From positions 89,414,395 through 89,478,394 of the forward strand of contig CM075853.1 in NCBI GenBank assembly GCA_037975125.1: a stretch of 64,000 bases of DNA, read 5' to 3'. A program made the position numbers and the translations under genes. The stretch comes from Latrodectus hesperus. Its lineage: Eukaryota; Arthropoda; Arachnida; Araneae; Theridiidae. Of the stretch, positions 60,120-64,000 are shown piece after piece. The notes under the pieces are model-generated. The model searched no databases. It had not been told where the DNA came from and worked only from the letters and a program-made list of their open reading frames with translations. Within the stretch, counting starts at the first letter, position 1. Every line of letters starts with the position of its first letter.

Positions 60120-60270
60120 TAATGGCATTCCTTTTAAAACTTTAAGTTTTTATGACAGGAATCTGATAATCCATGGTGGCATATGGATTATCATGGTGGC
60201 AGTACAAAACTTAGCAATTTTTTTAACACATAATCAGCAGATTACATAAAGGAAAATATTGTACTTCAAT
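60120..60270 (+). repeat. Diverged copy of the repeat found at the inner arm ends
   Basis: AATGGCATTCCTTTTAAAAC, a shared AACTTTAAGTTT, GATAATCCATGGTGGCATAT and TTTTTTAACACATAAT recall 33,168-33,240 and 40,950-41,060. A direct duplication of ATCATGGTGGCA lies inside it. Confidence 0.55.
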
Positions 60271-61435
60271 AAATATTAATTTCATTTAAACCTTTAATAA
60301 AATTTATAACCATATAAATGATTTTTTTTTATGTTTCTAAATGAAATTTTTTTTTGTACACAAGGTTTAATTCTATTGAAACCAAATCTTTTATGTAGAT
60401 CTAAAACCATTATAAAATTTAAAGCTCAAGATGATTCAAATTTAAAATCTGTGTCGGACAATACAAATATATGTATTATTAAAACTAAAAAAATAATAAA
60501 AACAAGTTCATGTATAGGTAAAAACATGAAAGAATTATATACATATTGATATGTCACATATTATAAATAAGTATATTACAGATTTGTATCATCAAATCAT
60601 AGCATTGCATTATTGAAACTAAATTTAATTTGTTGAAGAACACCGATGAGAGTTAGAAAGTATTCACATACTTTAAATTGGATGCTCAACCAATGCTGTT
60701 TAAGATGAAAAACTGCTGTGAGAATTGTGACTGCTATGAAATTTGTTAAGTGTATCAAGAAATAGAAGTTGCTGGCTTTTAATAAGATTTTATAGTTTTG
60801 CTTTCGGAATTATTTTTAATGTGCTACTTTCAAATATTGGAAATTTTTTAATAATAACCGATTAAAATTTTATTTTATTTACTCTGTTTATCACTATGTT
60901 CATCTTGAATTATTACTAATACTTATGATTTAAAAAAAAAAACTATAAAATTACAACAGTACATAAAATTTAAATAAAATAATCACTTTTTTGCAATAAA
61001 ATATCTTGTTTTAAATATATTTTTGCAATTATATGTATACATCATAAATAGAAGAATCAAACATGAAACAAACCTGTACTCTATAAACTTTTTCTTTCAT
61101 ACTAGTTTCTACCAATCCTTCGAGCAGTATTCTATCATCGTCATAATTTAAGAATTTGATATGAGTTGATTCAACAGCATTCTCCCCCTTCTGTATCACC
61201 TTTCAATCAGAACAGAAAAATTGTGTAATATACGGAACTTATTTATACTCTTCCCTGAAATTTCACCTGAAAGGATGATAAAAATGAAAGCTAAAACTAC
61301 ATCTTGTTATACATACATCTATATTTACAATATTCTATATTTAATGTATACAATTTTTATGAATTAAAAATGCAAGAAATTCTTTTAATAAAAATTAAAG
61401 TGATTTACATATGATCATAGGAGATATGATCATTT
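60271..61435. other. No gene seen
   Basis: AT-rich. GATCAT occurs four times at about 61,412-61,448, next to the Tc1 relic. Confidence 0.5.
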
Positions 61436-61439
61436 AGAC

Positions 61440-61812
61440 ATGATCATGGTTTCTTTTGAGCTACTTGACAGTTATATCCAGCATGTCTAATCACATTTCT
61501 CACAGTTTCAGCATTTACACTTCTGCCCATTATTTGAGAAGTTTCTTCAGCTAGTTTAACTTCACTTAGTTTAGGATCAATCTTAATATCTTTCAAAATT
61601 TTCCATTTGGCTACATCACTCAGAATACTTTTCCTTCCTCTTCCACTTTTATTTTCAGTGAATCCATCGCTTTTAAATCTTCCAATAATTTTCTGGACAC
61701 ATGAGTGACTTCAACCGACAATTTCAGCTATATCACGATAAGATTTTCCTTTCTTAAATAACCTTAGTATAAATTTTCTTACATCAATACTGGTCTCTCT
61801 TCGAGGAGCCAT
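61440..61812 (-). pseudogene. Older Tc1-like transposase, N-terminal part
   Basis: The - strand starts MAPRRETSIDVRKFILRLFK and continues GKSYRDIAEIVG, then a stop and SHSCVQKIIGRFKSDG. This is the paired-type HTH of Tc1 transposases (G-K-S-x-R-x-I-A). A GRGRKS step and KDIKIDPKLSEVKLAEETS follow, then VRNVIRHAGYNCQVAQKKP, ending the second HTH. The catalytic domain is missing below 61,440. A different Tc1-like element inserted 10 bases upstream of the start codon. Confidence 0.75.
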
Positions 61813-61822
61813 TTTCAATTTA

Positions 61823-63195
61823 CACTATTGGCCATTAAAATTGCTACACCAGGAAAGCGGCACACCACACACGTGAAATTTGCATGACAAGTAGAACTTG
61901 CTGTGATATGCAAATGATTAGATTTTCATCGCATTCATACAAAGTAGGCGACAGTAGTGACATCTACAATGTGTATAAAACCAGAGATTTGACAGCAGTT
62001 TTCTCAAACTCAATTTCCGTTTCAACGTTGTTTTTGGCAAAGAAAGTTGTTGTAACGCCTCGTGTAAGAAGAAGAAATGCCTATCAGCACTTGTCGGGCT
62101 TAGATCGAGGATGGATTATAGCCTACCGGGATTGCGGTTTATCGTACCGCAATGTTGCTGCTCGCGTCGGTCGAGACCACATGACTGTTAGCAGAATATG
62201 GAATAGATGGGTTCAGGACAATCATACGGAACGTCATTCAGGATCTCAGCGACCCCCCATCACTAACAGCAGAGAAGACAGACATCTTATCCGCATGGTC
62301 ACAAGGGATCCTACAGCCACGTCACGAACCCTGAGTCGAAAAATGGAGTCATTTGCAAAGCAACAAGTTTCTGTTAGAACAGTTCGACGACGTTTGCAGC
62401 AGCATGGATTGTCTGCACGGTGACCATGGCTTCGGCTACCATTGACGCTGCGTCACAGACAGGAGCGCCTTCAATGATGTGATCAGCGATGAACCTGGAC
62501 GCGGGAATGGCATCACGTCATCTTTAGAGATGAATCTCAGTTCTGTATACAGAGCCATAATGGCCACATCCGTGTTTGGAGGCATCGTGGAGAACGAGCA
62601 TTGCCAGCTTGCATTGGACATCGCCATACTGGCCCAACTGCTGGAGTGATGGTATGGGGTGCCATTAGATACACGTCTCGATCACCTCTTGTTCGCATTA
62701 CCGGCACTTTAAACAGCAACCGTTACATTTCCGATGTGTTAAGGCCCGTGGCTCTGCCCTATCTTCGAGGCCTCCCTAATGCTTTGTTTAAACAGGATAA
62801 TGCATGACCGCATGTTGCCCGTACTGTTCTGAACTTCCTTGATACTGAACAGGTTCGACTGTTACCCTGGCCAGCACGTTCTCCTGATCAGTCACCAATT
62901 GAGAACGAGTGGTCAATGGTTGTAGAGCGATTGGCACGCCATCACTCACCATGTACTATGGACTGAGATCCCCATACATGCCATACAATCTCTGTTGGAC
63001 TCCATGCCTAGGTGGATAAATGCGGTTATTGCAGACAGAGGTGGCTGCTCTGGGTACTGATTTCTCAAGATCTATACATCCTAATTTCCTGTAAATCTAA
63101 TCACTTGTTCTTTCCACTATAATGTAAGTGTCCAATAAATTTCATTCTGTTATTTGCATTCCTTCTTGGTGTAGCAATTTTAAAGACCAGTAGTG
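61823..63195 (+). mobile_element. Tc1-like element with TIRs and TA duplication, transposase nearly intact
   Basis: The ends are inverted repeats: CACTATTGGCCATTAAAATT and, reversed from the right, CACTACTGGTCTTTAAAATT, both followed by GCTACACCA. TA lies on both sides (61,821-61,822 and 63,196-63,197). Size 1,373 bp. The transposase body starts near 62,056 with PRVRRRNAYQHLSGLDRGWI; the codon before it is ACG, perhaps a lost ATG, though the frame is open upstream to 61,884. HTH: YRNVAARVGRDHMTVSRIWN. Catalytic triad: VIFRDESQF, FKQDNA (then a stop and P-H) and SPDQSPIENEWSM, which is D-D-E with about 34 residues between the last two. Breaks are near 62,420-62,490, 62,806 and 62,965. It decayed recently. 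Confidence 0.92.
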
Positions 63196-63197
63196 TA

Positions 63198-64000
63198 AAT
63201 TTGCGACTTTAAATTCACAGAACCATCTTCAAAAGACAAAAATAACAGTCAAAAAAGTTTTTAAGATTATACTGTCAAACTTAGATTATTATAGTAGCAA
63301 ACAAAACAAAAATTTAGTAGTAGTTAAACAAAAATTTCGTTGGTGTATCCTCAATTTTTTTAGGTAGAAATCTAGTTACATTCATTTAAAATGCTTCTGA
63401 AAATTTTTCTTTCAGAATTTTGCATTGATTTTTGTTCATTTTTGCTGTTAGTTAAACCTTTTGCTATGTCTAAGAATAAAATTACGTTTGAACTTCTAGT
63501 TAATGTGTTATTTCGATTGAAGATTAGATTTATCGAGTAAAAGTAAGATGCATTCTCAATTGTTTGTGCCACTATAGTTAAGCATAACATTCGTGTAATG
63601 AGTAAAAAATAAACTGAAGATAGAAGTAATATTTTAATTTTAAATAAAATTTAATAGATGTTGAGGAAAAGAAAATATCGGGAAAAATCAAGAAAGGAAT
63701 AATAAATAATAAAAAATGGAAATACAAAGACATCTTAATGCACTTATCGATTAAGTACAATCATTTCAGTAATCCCAGTTAAAAAATAATTTATATTTAT
63801 ACTTATTTAAGAACGTATTCAGAATTAATGTATCAGTTTATCTGAAATTGTAATACAAATTAAAAGATTTAGGATGAGTTCTAAAGATTTACATGCATAA
63901 GAATTGCAAAGCCTAACAGATGCTTAGTGTTTTAAAAAACAAGCAAAAATCAAAAGAATGATTTTTTCATAATGTAGCTAAATAAAATACCTTTCACAAA
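63198..64000. other. No gene seen
   Basis: AT-rich. It probably includes the 5' flank of the older Tc1 relic. Nothing else is readable. Confidence 0.5.

Overview
This is an AT-rich animal nuclear window with introns, spliceosomal splice sites, a tRNA-derived SINE and a dense load of decayed transposons. The retroelement proteins (Jockey/R1-type pol with RNase H and a Cys/His tail, BEL/Pao, Ty3/gypsy, copia, Tc1 and mariner) are of types I associate with arachnid genomes. A spider is my best guess, by inference only.

One host gene can be supported. It encodes an Sm-fold protein of the SmF (SNRPF) type on the + strand. It has a GC-rich promoter and a 4-codon first exon (about 15.55-15.93 kb), a 16.4 kb first intron full of transposons, a second exon (32,295-32,414) with the Sm1 motif, and a last exon (34,518-34,694) with the Sm2 motif and a poly(A) signal. 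The protein would be 102 residues. It departs clearly from the canonical, very conserved SmF and has a Pro/Ser/Glu/Lys tail. The last exon with its flanks lies in a 2.8 kb inverted duplication (about 346-3,225 and 33,133-35,880, facing each other across 30 kb). The left copy carries a second, separately diverged last exon on the - strand. A 72-nt sequence able to fold as a three-way junction lies next to the inner end of each arm.

The second notable region is 42.0-47.7 kb: a relic of a Maverick/Polinton (adintovirus-like) element. It has the C-terminal end of a protein-primed type B DNA polymerase (- strand), a packaging-type ATPase, a small basic pX-like protein and a fourth conserved small ORF (+ strand). 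It was broken twice by later insertions: an R1-like retrotransposon inside the polymerase end and a mariner with TA duplication at the end of the ATPase. A diverged 34-bp direct repeat flanks the remaining cassette.

Layout: 0.35-3.2 kb, left inverted arm; 4.8-6.05 kb, transposase fragment, perfect palindrome and an LTR/promoter-like stretch; 7.15-9.56 kb, three non-LTR fragments; 10.0-15.06 kb, nearly full-length non-LTR element; 15.55-34.74 kb, SmF-like gene with intronic non-LTR elements, a hAT relic, a SINE and a mariner relic; 33.1-35.9 kb, right inverted arm; 36-42 kb, mostly empty, with a tRNA-like SINE and dispersed repeats; 42.0-47.7 kb, Maverick relic; 48.4-55.3 kb, gypsy, a 500-N assembly gap, BEL/Pao and a non-LTR 3' half; 56.3-57.2 kb, copia 3' end with LTR; 57.96 kb, a 77-bp retrotransposon stub with a 13-bp target duplication; 61.4-63.2 kb, a Tc1-like element inserted beside an older Tc1 relic.

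All similarity calls come from reading translations and recalling families; no search was run.
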